Of a stretch of 64,000 bases of DNA, positions 31,399-41,730 are shown piece after piece. The notes under the pieces were generated by a model. It had not been told where the DNA came from and searched no databases. It saw only the letters and a program-made list of their open reading frames with translations. The stretch covers positions 186,001 through 250,000 of the forward strand of contig KV918786.1 of NCBI GenBank assembly GCA_002049455.2, given 5' to 3'. Made by a program: the position numbers and the translations under genes. Each line of letters opens with the position of its first letter. The first letter of the stretch is position 1. This DNA comes from Porphyra umbilicalis. Taxonomy: Eukaryota > Rhodophyta > Bangiophyceae > Bangiales > Bangiaceae.

Positions 31399-32835
31399 CT
31401 ACACGGCCTCAGTGCTGTCGGTGGTGCTGCCCTCGTCGCTGTCGTCGAGATCGCGCGTGGTCCGCAGCTTGCGAACGAGGACAGCCTTCGCTGCCTGCTC
31501 CTTGGAGGCCTGCGCTTTGCGGCCAGCCACAGATGCGCGTCGTCCTGGACGCTCCGCCGGGCCAGTCGCCGCCCGCGCCGCCGGTGCAGACACAGCTGCT
31601 GCTGCAGCTGTGCCGGGCGCCGCCGGGGCTCCACGCGCCGGCGGCGCCGGTGCTCCGGCGGCAGGGCTGGCACCTGGCGGCGCCGTGAGCGACGAGTCGC
31701 GCACACCGAGGCCGGCCACGCCGCCGTTCAGCCCGTCCACAGACTCGTCCACACCCGCAGCCCCCCCCGCACCACTAGTCGACCCCACTGATAAACCGGC
31801 GCTCTGCAGCATCTTGTTGACGACGGCTTTGCGGTAGCGTGCCGCCTCGGGCGTGTTTCGCATTGATGGCGACTCGAAAAAGCAAAGGGCGGTGCGCTTG
31901 TGTTGCGCCGCGGTCAGCTTGGCCAGCGCGTCCGTGCTCGCCTGCACCTGCTTCTCATACTGCATGTCCTCGAGGCGCGCCGCTTTGACGGCCTTGACGC
32001 CACCAGGGCGCCGTTGGAAACCGCCATTGCTTTGGTTGACGCCGCCGCCGCTCCCGCTGCCGGTCTCGTCTTCCGACGTGGTATCGACGTCCGTCCCGGA
32101 GATCGCCAGGTTGGCGGCGCCGCTAAACTTGTCGCTCTGCCGGAGCACCCGCCAGCAAGCCACCCACTTGCAGTGCGCCAGCTTCGCTTTTCGCTTGCGC
32201 GTCGAGTCCTGTCGCTTGTCCTTCTCGCGGTCAGTGCGGATAGCGTCGTACACGTCTAGCGAGCAGTAGCGAGCAACGGCACCGCTGATGATGTCCTCCT
32301 CCGTGAGGTTGCCGGTCGTTGGCATCGCCTTCACAGCCAGGTAGTGCGATGTGAAAGTACTCACACCCGTGCGGATCCGCTTAAACTGCTTCTCGAGGGC
32401 ACTTGCCTTACGCGCCACGCGCATGGGCCCCTTCTTGTGCATCTTGTCTTCCGACACCTTATGCACCGCGGCCCACAGATCGTCCTTGCTCCGACTCGTC
32501 CCGTGAACAGCGTCGGTAGACACAAGCAGGTAGGCCTCGCAGAGAGGGACGCGGTCGTCATCCGTCCACCCCAAACTCGACCCCATGTTCTTGGGAAGAG
32601 CGTAGGCTACTGCAGGTAGGGCTGCGGCGGGAAGAAAGGGACCACGCGTGGAGTCTGTCGGGCCACAGGGACTAGTTGATAGGCCGGAGGGGGGGGGGCT
32701 TGAGGCCCCTGCACCGCGTACAGGGGAAAGCTCCCGAGGTCCTGCGGCGTCTGCTGCGGCAACTGCTGCGGCGGCGCGGGCAACCAGGTCCAAGGCGCGG
32801 AGGTGTTCCGCGACGACGTGTGCGTCAGCACCCAC
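31399..32835 (-). CDS. Myb/SANT-like partner protein of the Harbinger element
   Basis: A 478-residue protein convergent with the transposase. PIF/Harbinger elements normally encode a second, Myb/SANT-like protein that binds the ends and helps bring the transposase to the nucleus and DNA. Here a trihelix/SANT-like block runs from SLGWTDDDRVPLCEAYLLVS through SKDDLWAAVHKVSEDK to CKWVACWRVLRQSDKFSGA. A Ser/Thr/Asp-rich linker and a helical C-terminal part (KAARLEDMQYEKQVQASTDA...) follow, as in the plant NAM-associated/Myb partners. The C-terminus is Ala/Pro-rich. The frame is intact. Both partner genes being open suggests the element is recent or was active recently. Confidence 0.8.
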   Translation of the reverse strand: MGADAHVVAEHLRALDLVARAAAAVAAADAAGPRELSPVRGAGASSPPPSGLSTSPCGPTDSTRGPFLPAAALPAVAYALPKNMGSSLGWTDDDRVPLCEAYLLVSTDAVHGTSRSKDDLWAAVHKVSEDKMHKKGPMRVARKASALEKQFKRIRTGVSTFTSHYLAVKAMPTTGNLTEEDIISGAVARYCSLDVYDAIRTDREKDKRQDSTRKRKAKLAHCKWVACWRVLRQSDKFSGAANLAISGTDVDTTSEDETGSGSGGGVNQSNGGFQRRPGGVKAVKAARLEDMQYEKQVQASTDALAKLTAAQHKRTALCFFESPSMRNTPEAARYRKAVVNKMLQSAGLSVGSTSGAGGAAGVDESVDGLNGGVAGLGVRDSSLTAPPGASPAAGAPAPPARGAPAAPGTAAAAAVSAPAARAATGPAERPGRRASVAGRKAQASKEQAAKAVLVRKLRTTRDLDDSDEGSTTDSTEAV

Positions 32836-33217
32836 TGTAGCATATCTCTGCTACCAATTGGCAATTAGCCACGCATAGCCCCCTTGACTGGCCGAATCCA
32901 CAGATGTGTGTGACTCGGCTTGTGGCACGCCCTTTGGGGGGTTACTTCCGCATTGTTTATTTTTTATTGCTTGTTTGCTTGCCTGTCTTATCTGTCTGCC
33001 GGCACTCATTACGATCGCTTGATCGGATGGTCGATCGACCAGTGCCGTTGTTTGTATTAAACCACCGTGGGTCCGGGGTCGCCGTCGTGGGCACCACCCG
33101 GCTCCCCATCGGATACCCTTCAACAAAAGGTCTTCTTCCTCGCCGCGACGGCGATAGAACTCGCTTTATTGCTTGGCTACGGTCGGTCTCAGTACACTGG
33201 TAATTGAACTAACGTTA
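32836..33217. other. Leader of the partner gene, unassigned sequence
   Basis: About 380 bp of lower GC upstream of the minus-strand partner gene. It includes a TGATCGG/TCGATCGACCA palindromic patch near 33018-33042. The right end of the Harbinger element should lie here or further right, but I could not match it to a left end. Confidence 0.35.
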
Positions 33218-34147
33218 TTAATACCACACCCACTCGTACCCTTGCGGCGCTGGATGAAGCGCGCCGGGGTCGCCCCGCCAGGATGACTGCGAGCCAGGCG
33301 CCAGATAAACGGTCGAAGGGCGTGCAGCGTGTGACGACGGCGGGGCGTCCTCGTACCACCCCGGATGCGACGAGAAGCACGGAGGACCAGAAGGGGGCCG
33401 CGGGGAACGACTATGCGGGCTCCAGGGGCAGTGATTGTCGGAACCCCCAGGCGGGGACGGGTAGCGTCCGGGCGGGCCAAAAGGGCCCGGCGGCCGGCGC
33501 GGCGAGGTCCACGGGCGGCGGTAGTTACCACCCCGAGGCGGGGACGGGTGGCGCCCGGTCGGGCCAGGAGGGCCCGGCGGACGGCGCGGCGGACTACACG
33601 GACGGAAGAAATTGCCGCCCCTCGGCGGGTCAGGGCGACCTCTTGGCGGGCCAGGGGGGGGACCCAGCGACCGCCTCGGCGGCGGGCGTGGCGGGCCAGA
33701 CGGGAAACCGGGTGGGCGTCGAGGAGGGCTAAAAGGCGGCCGGCCGCGTCCACCACCAGGAGGGAGAGGTCGGCACACCGGGTCAGGGGGGGCACGATGC
33801 CCACCGTCCAGGTTTCAAGCTCCGCGGGGTCGAATCGCGCGCCGTTGTTGGTCGGGGTCCTCAGGGTCGCCACGTCCACGGTCACGACCATAGACGGACC
33901 GCGGCCGCTTAAGTCGATGCGGCCGCCCTCCATCGTTGCCATCGTCAATGCCGGGGGGGGGAGGAGGTCCCCCCTGCCTCGCGTGTGGCATGGGAGGTGG
34001 AGGGGGAGGAGGGGTGGGAGCATGCACGTTGAGATGGTCACAGGGGCCCTCGCAGGTACAGGGAGGGGAGGGCGGGAGGAGGGGGGCGTTACGGTTGCGT
34101 TGGGCGCGTCGCCTCCGAGAGTCGTTGGCACTCTTCCCGCGCGTCAT
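33218..34147 (-). CDS. Hypothetical Pro/Gly-rich protein, frames broken
   Basis: Not recognised. Three minus-strand segments look protein-like in sequence. The N-terminal one starts at the ATG 34147 (MTRGKSANDSRRRRAQRN...). A middle globular piece around 33720-33915 contains MVVTVDVATLRTPTNNGARF and VGIVPPLTRCADLSLLVVDA. A C-terminal collagen-like Pro/Gly/Arg tail runs from about 33720 to the stop at 33218, in units of roughly 25 residues (RRPPGPFGPPGRYPSPPGG type), and ends EWVWY. They lie in different frames, so either introns or frame errors intervene. It lies inside the inverted-repeat block and could be element cargo. Confidence 0.35.
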
Positions 34148-36233
34148 GGTCGGAGGGCGGGGAGGTCGTAACAGTCGGGGTACACGGTTTGCGCGGGATA
34201 AAGAAGGCGCGAGAGCGGTGGCGCCCCACGGGAGGGGAGGCCCGGGGTGGGGGCAGGGCGCCACACGAGCGCTGGCACCAGCGGGAGGCCGCCAGGGCCG
34301 CCCGAGGACGCCACGCACGCACTGCGTCAGGAGCCCACGCGCGCGCGAGAACACTGCGAGCGGTCCCTCAAATCGCTGTGTGTGGCTGCGGACCACAACC
34401 TACGTGCCGGCCGGGTCGGCCTACGCCCCGCAGCAGTGCGTCGAAAAGCGGATCAGCGCGCGGGCTGCGCCAGGACCCCACATTCGTCTGTGAGAGTGGG
34501 GGACGACAGCCTGCGTGTCCCATGGGCCTGAGCCTCGCTGGGCAGGAATCGGTCAGGCGGCGGACACGCGCGCGCGGACAGTGCTGCAGGTCCGCCGAAA
34601 CGGTACCTAGAGGGGCGGGCAACAGACTGGACGCCTCCCGGGCCCGCCCGCCCTGCGGCGAGTGGCGCCCGGCGGCCGCCCCGCACGCGGGTAGCGTGGC
34701 CCACGCCTGCCATACTGACACCTCCGACAGCGGGCCACCGCCTGTGGGCTGCAGGGCACCGCCCGCGCTGCGCAACAGGGGTCCAGAAACGGACCCACGC
34801 GTCGGGGCACTGCCCCAAGACCACAAATCTGAGTATCGTGAGACGTGCCACTGCCACAGAGCCACAGCGTAGCTCGCCACGCCGCCTGTAGGGCTCGGCC
34901 ACCGGGCGACAGCTGGCTGCCAACCGCCTCTTCACGCCCCGCTCACGCACGTGTCTGCCCACGATGCGCAGACGGTCCGCCTGATGCGGCCGACCGACGG
35001 CTGCCCGACTACTTCGCTGAGCCACTCATTGCTGCGCGGCGCCCGCTCGCTGTCCGTCCAGTGTCCCGGTAAATCACGGGATCGTCCTCTCGTGATGACC
35101 CCCGCGCGATCCGCTTTGACTGATTAAACGATGGCGGATCGATCTAGGTCCTAACCAAGCCCAATCTACGACCTTGGACTTCTAAATTGCTCCGATTCCA
35201 CTAAATCCCGTGGAGGTCTATCTGGATAAACGAATGATTTCCCGCGAAGGCCAATCAGACAGCGCCCCTTCGGCCTGAAATCCAAGAACTCTTCACGAGA
35301 GAGGCTCATGACATCCGCTATTGTTGGTTGATACCCTCGAGGCCACAGCAGCGTCCGTTCCACACAACATGAGAGGGTCCCTGTCGGGCCTGGACAGCCC
35401 CTCCATCTGCTCTCAGCATCTGCTGACGACACAGCCGCAACCCAGATTGTGGGTGATCCGCCATATGCAGTACCCGTCGTCGCCTGCGGGAGGCCTCGGC
35501 AACAGATAGCCTTGTTGGACGAACCGTGGCACTGCCACATGTCTTCGCGTTCACCCTATGTTGTGTCGTATTGAGCACGATTCGGATACGTTTATCCTTG
35601 TTTCGCGAGCTGTCGTTCAATTCTTGGTCTCGTGGCGTGCTTGATTCCGTTTTCGAGGGACTTCGGCCGAGTTCTGTGGTGGATCTCCATTCGACACGGG
35701 ACAGCTTTGCCATCCGTGGTAACTCGGTCCTTCTCTAAACAGCCAATGGTCCCATTTGGGTCGTGTGTAATCCAGCAACGTATACCCTAACGTCCCTTCG
35801 GCCATGATAGTTTCGACGGCCGATGTCGCGCAGTACATACCGCCCGTCGGGATATGGGGCCCCCAGGATAGTCTTCCCACTGAGAGGGCCACACGTGTCG
35901 CCCCAGATCGGGTTAAATGGAAGATGGGACCGACGTTGCTGGGATTGCTCTCAGGACGCATGGAAGCGTCAACTTTTTCCGCGTCCAGGGCGTCCGCCTT
36001 AAGGGCAGCAGGCTGTCTCCAGTTCGTCGCTTTCTGCTGTGCCCGCGTCCCTGAAGCTCGGAAACACTCCAGGCAGACTCACGGACCACGCAGCATCTAC
36101 AGATGAGCCTGTTTCCCACATCTTCTCAACCTCCTACGTGGTGATTTCCCTTCCAGGGGCAGCGAGCACGAATGCAGGCAGGGGGGGGACAGGTGGTCCT
36201 AAAAGGCGAGCAACACCATGAGGGCGGTCTGAG
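34148..36233. other. Unassigned, GC-rich then AT-richer
   Basis: 34148-35050 is GC-rich without a recognised gene. From about 35050 the composition falls towards 50 percent GC and stays there. Minus-strand frames at 35166-35961 read as plausible protein (DVMSLSREEFLDFRPKGR, TIMAEGTLGYTLLDYTRP) but show no domain I can name; a decayed mobile element is likely. Confidence 0.35.
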
Positions 36234-36677
36234 AGCAAGTCTATCCGTGGGCCATTGTGCTATCGCCATCTGGCCATATTTTTTGGCTATGGCCAAGAGC
36301 ATCTCTATCAGTCAATTCTTGTGCTATATGTGCAAATCCAGCTGCTCACCCCCTTCTGAAGGCCCATACCTCTCGGATGACTCGCAAAGCACCTTCCAGT
36401 ACAGATGATGGCCTTGTATGGTTCGAAGTCCGCGCACAGAGGGCCTGTGGTAAGGTAGCCAAAACAATTCCGAACTGGCGCGTTCGAGAGACGCTGTTGC
36501 TCGTCGTTCTATTGGTCCACGTCTTTGGCACAAAGGATGGCTATAGCTATCCTTCTGGCTATCCTGCGCACATTTGGCACGAAGGATAGCAATATGGCAC
36601 AGGATATGGCAAAATGACCTCCCGATAGAGATGCCCTTGGCCATCGGATGGCAAAATGGCACACCGATAGACTTGAT
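36234..36677. mobile_element. 444-bp MITE, family A, TSD CTGAG
   Basis: The ends AGCAAGTCTATC (left) and ATCAAGTCTATC (right, inverted) are followed by GGCCAT/GCCATC and GGCATCTCTATC blocks. These match the 26801-27725 element, so the two are the same family. Direct CTGAG lies at 36229-36233 and 36678-36682. No coding sequence. Confidence 0.78.
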
Positions 36678-38104
36678 CTGAGAGCCCCAGAGACAAGAGA
36701 TTGGGAACACAAGGGGAGGTAATATACGGTGAGGGGAGAGGGGCGGAGCGGGACGAAGGCTGGCCTGTGGCGTCCACCACCCTCTGTTTTAGGGCCACTC
36801 AATCCACCACTGGTCGAGGTGCTGCCAGTTCCTGTAGTGTTCAGAGTATCAGCAGGGTGTACCAACAGCCGTCCAAGCCCGCGGTGGCCATTATCCACTG
36901 CAGGGAGCGAGAGCAAAGGGTCACCGGCGAGGTCGACAGGGCTCGAGGCACTGGCATTTGCAAGAAGAAATCGCCGTTTTCTCGCCATCTGGTGGGGGGG
37001 CACGCCTAGTTAAGGTGGCTCTTTTGGATTTGAAAAGCAAGATGCCATTACAGAAGTTGCCTGAAAGCGCCGCGATTCTGGTGTGGCCTCCAGTGGCTCT
37101 GGTCGACACTCTCGTGTCGGAGCGGCGATTTGGCAGCCCGTCTTGCTCGCCACCACGTCCGCCCGTCGCCGGATCATTCCGCACCGCGCTCTTGATCGCT
37201 GTGCCGCCATCCTGCGGCCTCTCCTTTCGCCCATTTTGTTTCCAAGCACCTTGGGGGCCGGCCCTGGACTTCAATAACTATATGGTAAAGGAGGATCTGC
37301 ATACAACCATGATGTGCGGTCAGCAGGACCGGACAACACCAGCTCTGCCGTCAACGAAGGCAGTCCAATTACTCTGGGTTCTTTTGTTGATAGTCTTGGG
37401 TGGACCGTATGTTTTTGGCATCATCGTGATCAGCGCTCTGAGTTGAACCCAATGGTATGAAGAGAACCCACCCGACCGCTATCGGCTCAGGCAGCAAACT
37501 GCATCTTCTTCGAACTGAGCTCGTCGGATGTCATCTCTTTCGCATGAGAGCCGAAGACAGATCAGAGACCGGCCTTCACTGGGAGTCGACTCAAGGGCAT
37601 CTCGCCTGTTCAGTAGGTGTCATGCGCTGATTGGCCCACATCCACTTCCGCAGGAAAAACTGAGGACGTGGAAGCAGTAAGTGCGTTCTTTTCCAACCCC
37701 ACTGCCGGCCACCGCAACCGCCAATAGAAAGCCGAAATTGTTGGACCAATCCAATCAGGTGGCTTCCTGGGCCCTGAAATCCAAAAGAGCCGCTGGAGGC
37801 GGTCTTAACTAGGCGTGGGGGGGGGAGCGGAGGGTCGACGTCGGACCCATCAAAATAGGCTTTCCTGGTGCGTTCAAGACTGTTTCTTTCTGTAGACATC
37901 GGGCTGAGGGGGTTGCCCTTCCGTGGAGCTGGAGCCGGTGGTTTGGCACCCCCTAGTTTTCTCTGGCAGCGCATCGACGTCAGTTCGTAGGCACCAAATC
38001 GGCCATTCTCATATGTAGGAACGCTGGGATCGACGATTTCTGTTGAGACTCAAATGAGTCAAAGGGATGGCTCAATTGAGTCGCACTCATGGTAGAATAG
38101 ACAC
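36678..38104. other. Low-GC sequence with an inverted-repeat pair
   Basis: An inverted pair, CACGCCTAGTTAAG plus GGCTCTTTTGGATTT, lies at 37001-37031 and 37777-37817, with a 10-12-base difference in spacing. It encloses about 745 bp. Short frames on both strands (for example minus 37593-37896, MSTERNSLERTRKAYFDGSD) lack motifs. The last ~110 bp are the right inverted repeat of the 11.4-kb block. Confidence 0.5.
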
Positions 38105-38106
38105 TA

Positions 38107-38357
38107 GTGTCTATTCCCCTGAGGGGATCATTTGATCCTCTGAGGATCAATTGATCCTCATATGAGGCACCTCAAAAAAGAACCTTCCAGACGTCCGTTC
38201 TGTTTTTTTCAACACAGGCGAACGCAGCGTGCCCGTCTTACCCGTCGGACTGTTCAAGGGCACCTGAGGGCACAAAAACGTGCACGGCAAGGAAGAAAGA
38301 TTCCTTTTTTTCGCGTAAGTAGGATCAATTGATCCTCAAGATCAGGGGAATAGACAC
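38107..38357. mobile_element. 251-bp MITE sharing GTGTCTATT ends with the 11.4-kb block
   Basis: Inverted ends start GTGTCTATTCCCCTGA, with subterminal palindromes GAGGATCAATTGATCCTC near both sides. TA stands at 38105-38106 and 38358-38359. It directly abuts the 11.4-kb block, so the junction reads GACAC-TA-GTGTC. It has no coding capacity and lies 120 bp before the uL4 start. Confidence 0.82.
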
Positions 38358-38477
38358 TAGCGACGACGTCGGTCAGAGGGGGCCCCGCTTGGTCGCGGCG
38401 CGCTGCCGTCCGTCCCCGCGGGTTTTGTCCTCGTGGTCCCGACCCCCGCCCGTCGCCCCGTGGCCGACAGCCGCACC

Positions 38478-39541
38478 ATGAGCTCCACCCCGCTGCGGTT
38501 GTCTCGGTCCCTGGTAGCGGCGCTCGTGCGGCGGTCGGCCGCGCTGGCGGCGCCGCGCGGCCGCGGCGCGCCGGCAGCCGCGGCCGGCCTCGCCGCCGCC
38601 GCCGCCGCCGCCGCCGGGGCGCCCCCCCCCGCTCCCCCCTCCCCCCCCACCGGTCGCTCTCCACCACCCCCCCGCTGCGCAAGCCCCCCCCCCGCGGCCG
38701 CCGCGGTCCCGCCGCCCGCCGCCGACGCCCCCCCCCCGCGGCTGGCGCGGACGCTGCGACGGCGGGCGGCGACCGGCCGACGCTCGTGTATGAGTCCCTC
38801 ACCGCCCTCACGCCCGTCGGCGTGACGCCCCTCCCCGGGCGCCTCTTCTCCGCGCCCGTGCGGCGGGACCTCGTCCACCGCACCGTCCACTGGCAGCTGG
38901 CGTGCCGCCGCGCGGGCACCGCCGCCACCAAACCCCGCGCCGCCGTGGCGGGCACGTCGGCCAAGTGCCGCCCCCAAAAGGGGAGCGGCCGCGCGCGCGC
39001 GGGCGCCCGCACCTCCCCCGTCTTTCGTGGTGGCGGCGTGGCGCACGGGCCAAAGACGGAAAAGAAGTGGGCCTACTCCTTGCCGCACAATGTGCGGCGC
39101 GCCGCCCTGCGGTCGGTGTTGACCAACAAGTGGGACGCGGGGCGCCTGTGGGTCATTCGGGGGGTGGGGGAGGGCGTGGGGGGGACGGGCAAGACGGGGG
39201 TGTTGGTCGCCGCCCTCGACGCGGCGCGCTTTAAGAGCGCCCTGATTGTGGATGGGGGGGAGGACGGGGCGGTTCGGGCACGCGGTGCGGCCGGTGCGGG
39301 CAGGGTGGTGGACGGGGTGGACGGGGTGGCGGCCGACGGGGCGGCGGCGGCGGCGGCGACGCCCGACCGGGAGTGGGCGGTCGGCCTGCGGCGGGCGGCG
39401 ACCAACGTGCCGCCGGTGCACGTGTTGCCCGTGCAGGGCATCAACGTGTACGACGTGTTGCGGTTTGAGGAGCTGGTGTTGACCGAGGAGGCCGTGGCGG
39501 CGCTGCGCGCCCGCTTTGACCGGTACGAGTGGCTGTTTTGA
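38478..39541 (+). CDS. MRPL4: Mitochondrial ribosomal protein uL4m
   Basis: Large-subunit ribosomal protein uL4 of organellar type. The core from about 38780 shows LFSAPVRRDLVHRTVHWQLA, then the conserved basic loop (SAKCRPQKGSGRARAGARTS, followed by PVFRGGGVAHGP) and LPHNVRRAALRSVL. The C-terminal half has INVYDVLRFEELVLTEEAV. The ATG at 38478 opens a basic Arg/Ala/Ser-rich targeting peptide (MSSTPLRLSRSLVAALVRRS), and RSLSTTPPLRK further on looks like a mitochondrial processing region. The two parts lie in different frames. The shift falls among the C runs at 38622-38648 and has the polarity of one missing base. The core matches mitochondrial more than plastid uL4 by targeting peptide only. 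It converges with TrpRS, with 240 bp between the stops. Confidence 0.88.
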
Positions 39542-39781
39542 GGGGGGGGGGCGTCGAGGGGGCACCACGCCCGGCGGCCGCGGCCACGAGCAACGGGTCA
39601 GACACGGACGTTGGACAAATAAATGCAGGCGTTGCGTGCGTGCGCTCTTGCCCCTGCGCTGCCGGCCTGTGGGTCGGGGCGCCGCCCCCACGCGCGCCCC
39701 GCCGTGCTCCCATGCCCCGCCGCGCGCACCCGCGGCGCCCTGCCACGGCCGCCACCCCCCCCCCCCCCCCCCCCCCGCCGC

Positions 39782-40900
39782 CTAGAGGATCAAATCCTTG
39801 GGCAACACAAACCCCATCCGCCGCTTGACGCCCTCGAGCGTCGCCTCTGCCCGCTCATTCGCTTCGGCGGCCCCCCGCCGGAGCACGTCGTACAGGTAGG
39901 CCGGCTCAGAGGACAACTCCCGGTGGCGCGCCTGGATCGGCTCGAGGTGCGCGACGAGCGCGTCGGCGAGTTTGGGCTTAAACTCCCCCCAGCGGAGCCC
40001 CCCCACCTCGGCTTCCACGTCGGCTTGCGACCGGTTGCCCGTCACGGCGGCGTAGATGGTCAGCAGGTTGCGGCACTCGGGGCGGTCCGGGTCGTCAAAG
40101 GTGAGGCCGACGCCCGCGTCCGTTTTGCACCGCTTGACCTTGCGCGCAATGACGTCGGGGGTGTCGACGAGGTTGATGCGGGAGCCGTCGTTGGGCGCCG
40201 ACTTGGACATCTTGGACGTGCCGTCGTCGAGGGCCATAACCCGCGCGCCCGCGTCGAGGATGAGGGCTTTGGGCTCCCGCAGCGCCACGCCCTTGCTCCG
40301 CCGCACGCGGTACAGGTCGTTGAAGCGGCGGGCGATATCCCGCGCGAGCTCCAAGTGCTGCCGCTGGTCCTCCCCGACGGGCACGAGGTCCGCCTGGTAG
40401 AGCAGGATGTCGGCGGCCATGAGCACGGGGTACCCAAACAGCCCCACCCCGACCGAATCCCCCTGCTTGACCGCCTTTTCCTTGTACTGGATCATGCGCT
40501 CGAGCCACCCGACCGGCGTCACGCAGTTGAGGAGCCACGTCAGCTCCGTGTGGGCGCGCACGTGGGATTGCACAAAGATGCTCGCCTTGTCGGGGTCAAT
40601 GCCGCACGCGAGGTAGGTGGCCGCCACGTCAATCGTGTCGGCGGCAAGCGCCTTGGCGTCGTGCGGCACGGTGATGGCGTGCAAGTCAACGATGCAAAAT
40701 TGGGAATCGTACGCCTCCTGCGCGCCCGTCCACTGCGTAATGGCGCCGAGGTAGTTGCCGAGGTGCAGGGACCCCGTCGGCTGCACGCCAGAGAAGACGC
40801 GGAGCTTGCGGGCGGGGGGGGGGGGGGGCGCCACCGCGCCGCCGGCGGCCGCCGCGTCGGCGGCGGCGGGCACGGGCGCCGCCGCGTCGGCGGCGGCCAT
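39782..40900 (-). CDS. WARS2: Tryptophanyl-tRNA synthetase, bacterial/organellar type
   Basis: Class Ic synthetase charging tRNA-Trp, here of the bacterial-type form used in organelles. From the ATG at 40900 (372 residues) the HIGH-equivalent is at 42-53 (TGSLHLGNYLGA). The Trp pocket region GLFGYPVLMAADILLYQADL is near 154-172, with VGEDQRQHLELARDIA after it, and KMSKS is at 230-234 in DGTSKMSKSAPND. The C-terminus ends ...GVKRRMGFVLPKDLIL. An ATG at 41072 opens a likely transit peptide (MASAFVLASGAAAARLGGRV) in another frame, separated by the G runs near 40918-40950. The true start may be there, which would give dual or organellar targeting. Its upstream DNA holds a Harbinger insertion from 41288. 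Confidence 0.93.
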   Translation of the reverse strand: MAAADAAAPVPAAADAAAAGGAVAPPPPPARKLRVFSGVQPTGSLHLGNYLGAITQWTGAQEAYDSQFCIVDLHAITVPHDAKALAADTIDVAATYLACGIDPDKASIFVQSHVRAHTELTWLLNCVTPVGWLERMIQYKEKAVKQGDSVGVGLFGYPVLMAADILLYQADLVPVGEDQRQHLELARDIARRFNDLYRVRRSKGVALREPKALILDAGARVMALDDGTSKMSKSAPNDGSRINLVDTPDVIARKVKRCKTDAGVGLTFDDPDRPECRNLLTIYAAVTGNRSQADVEAEVGGLRWGEFKPKLADALVAHLEPIQARHRELSSEPAYLYDVLRRGAAEANERAEATLEGVKRRMGFVLPKDLIL

Positions 40901-41730
40901 GCGCAGGGGGTGGCGGAGGGGGGGGGGGGGCCGTGGAAGGGGGGGCACCCACAGCCCGCTGTCCGCCTGGGCGACCCAGGGGCGCGCGGCAGACGCGGCC
41001 GAGCGGTGCCCCCACCCGCCCGCCGAGGCGCGCGGCGGCCGCGCCCGACGCGAGGACAAACGCAGACGCCATGGCCGTCGTGGGGCCGAGTAGAGCAGGG
41101 TGAAAAAAGAATAGCAGGGTGAAAAAAGACGAGCAGAGGGGGGGGGGCGCTGCTCGGCAGAGAGGGGGGGGACGGCGCCAGCGTCGGTGGTGTCGGGGTG
41201 TCGCGGGGGGTGTGGACGCCGGCGGCGGAGGCGGGGATGCGGATGGGGCGGCGGCGGTCTGGGAGGTGGAGAGCCGACGTCAGACTAGGTTGACTCACAC
41301 GTTGGAAACGCAGGCGATTCTGCGTTGGACGCGTTGCCCGGGACAAATTATCTACACTCGGAACTCAAGTTTCACATGGACTCTTCTGGAACTCCAGTCG
41401 AGTGACAACAAAAAAGCGGCAACGTAGATGCACAGCTGTGCAGGCAGGCAGCAGCGTGCGCGACTGCGGTTTTCCAGTGTCCGCGGCGCGTGCGTCGCAC
41501 ACCAGCACGCGCCGGCACACCACTTGGACGGATACGCGCACGCGTGCATGTGAGCGCACAGTTGGGCTGTGTCGTTGTAGGTCCTGCGCGTTCGACGGCG
41601 CACCTCTCGCTCACCCTCCGCCGCGTCCCCTCTCACCTGTTCCCCACGGGCCGTAGCTGGCCGGCTGCGGCAGTTTGCACGCACGCCCCCCTCCCTCCAT
41701 TTTTTCCCAACTACCCTATTGTCGTTCGTC

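Larger units (their letters stand above)
26680..38104. mobile_element. 11.4-kb block bounded by TA and inverted repeats (composite element)
   Basis: The left end (26680) and right end (38104) are inverted copies starting GTGTCTATTCTACCA. Imperfect matches, including palindromic CTCAATTGAG blocks, extend some 65 bp inward. TA stands outside each end. Inside are a Harbinger transposase with its partner gene, two CTNAG-flanked MITEs, two further inverted-repeat pairs and a GC-rich minus-strand frame set. I cannot tell whether these ends belong to the enclosed Harbinger or to an older element that collected insertions. The block is on average less GC-rich than its surroundings. Confidence 0.55.

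Noticed and set aside
35166-35961. Decayed retroelement or other polyprotein fragment
   Set aside because: The minus-strand text is protein-like but I can name no reverse transcriptase, integrase or protease motif and see no terminal direct repeats, so no family is claimed.
36418-36440. tRNA B-box-like GGTTCGAAGTCC
   Set aside because: No matching A-box or cloverleaf can be drawn around it; other GTTCGA occurrences fail in the same way.
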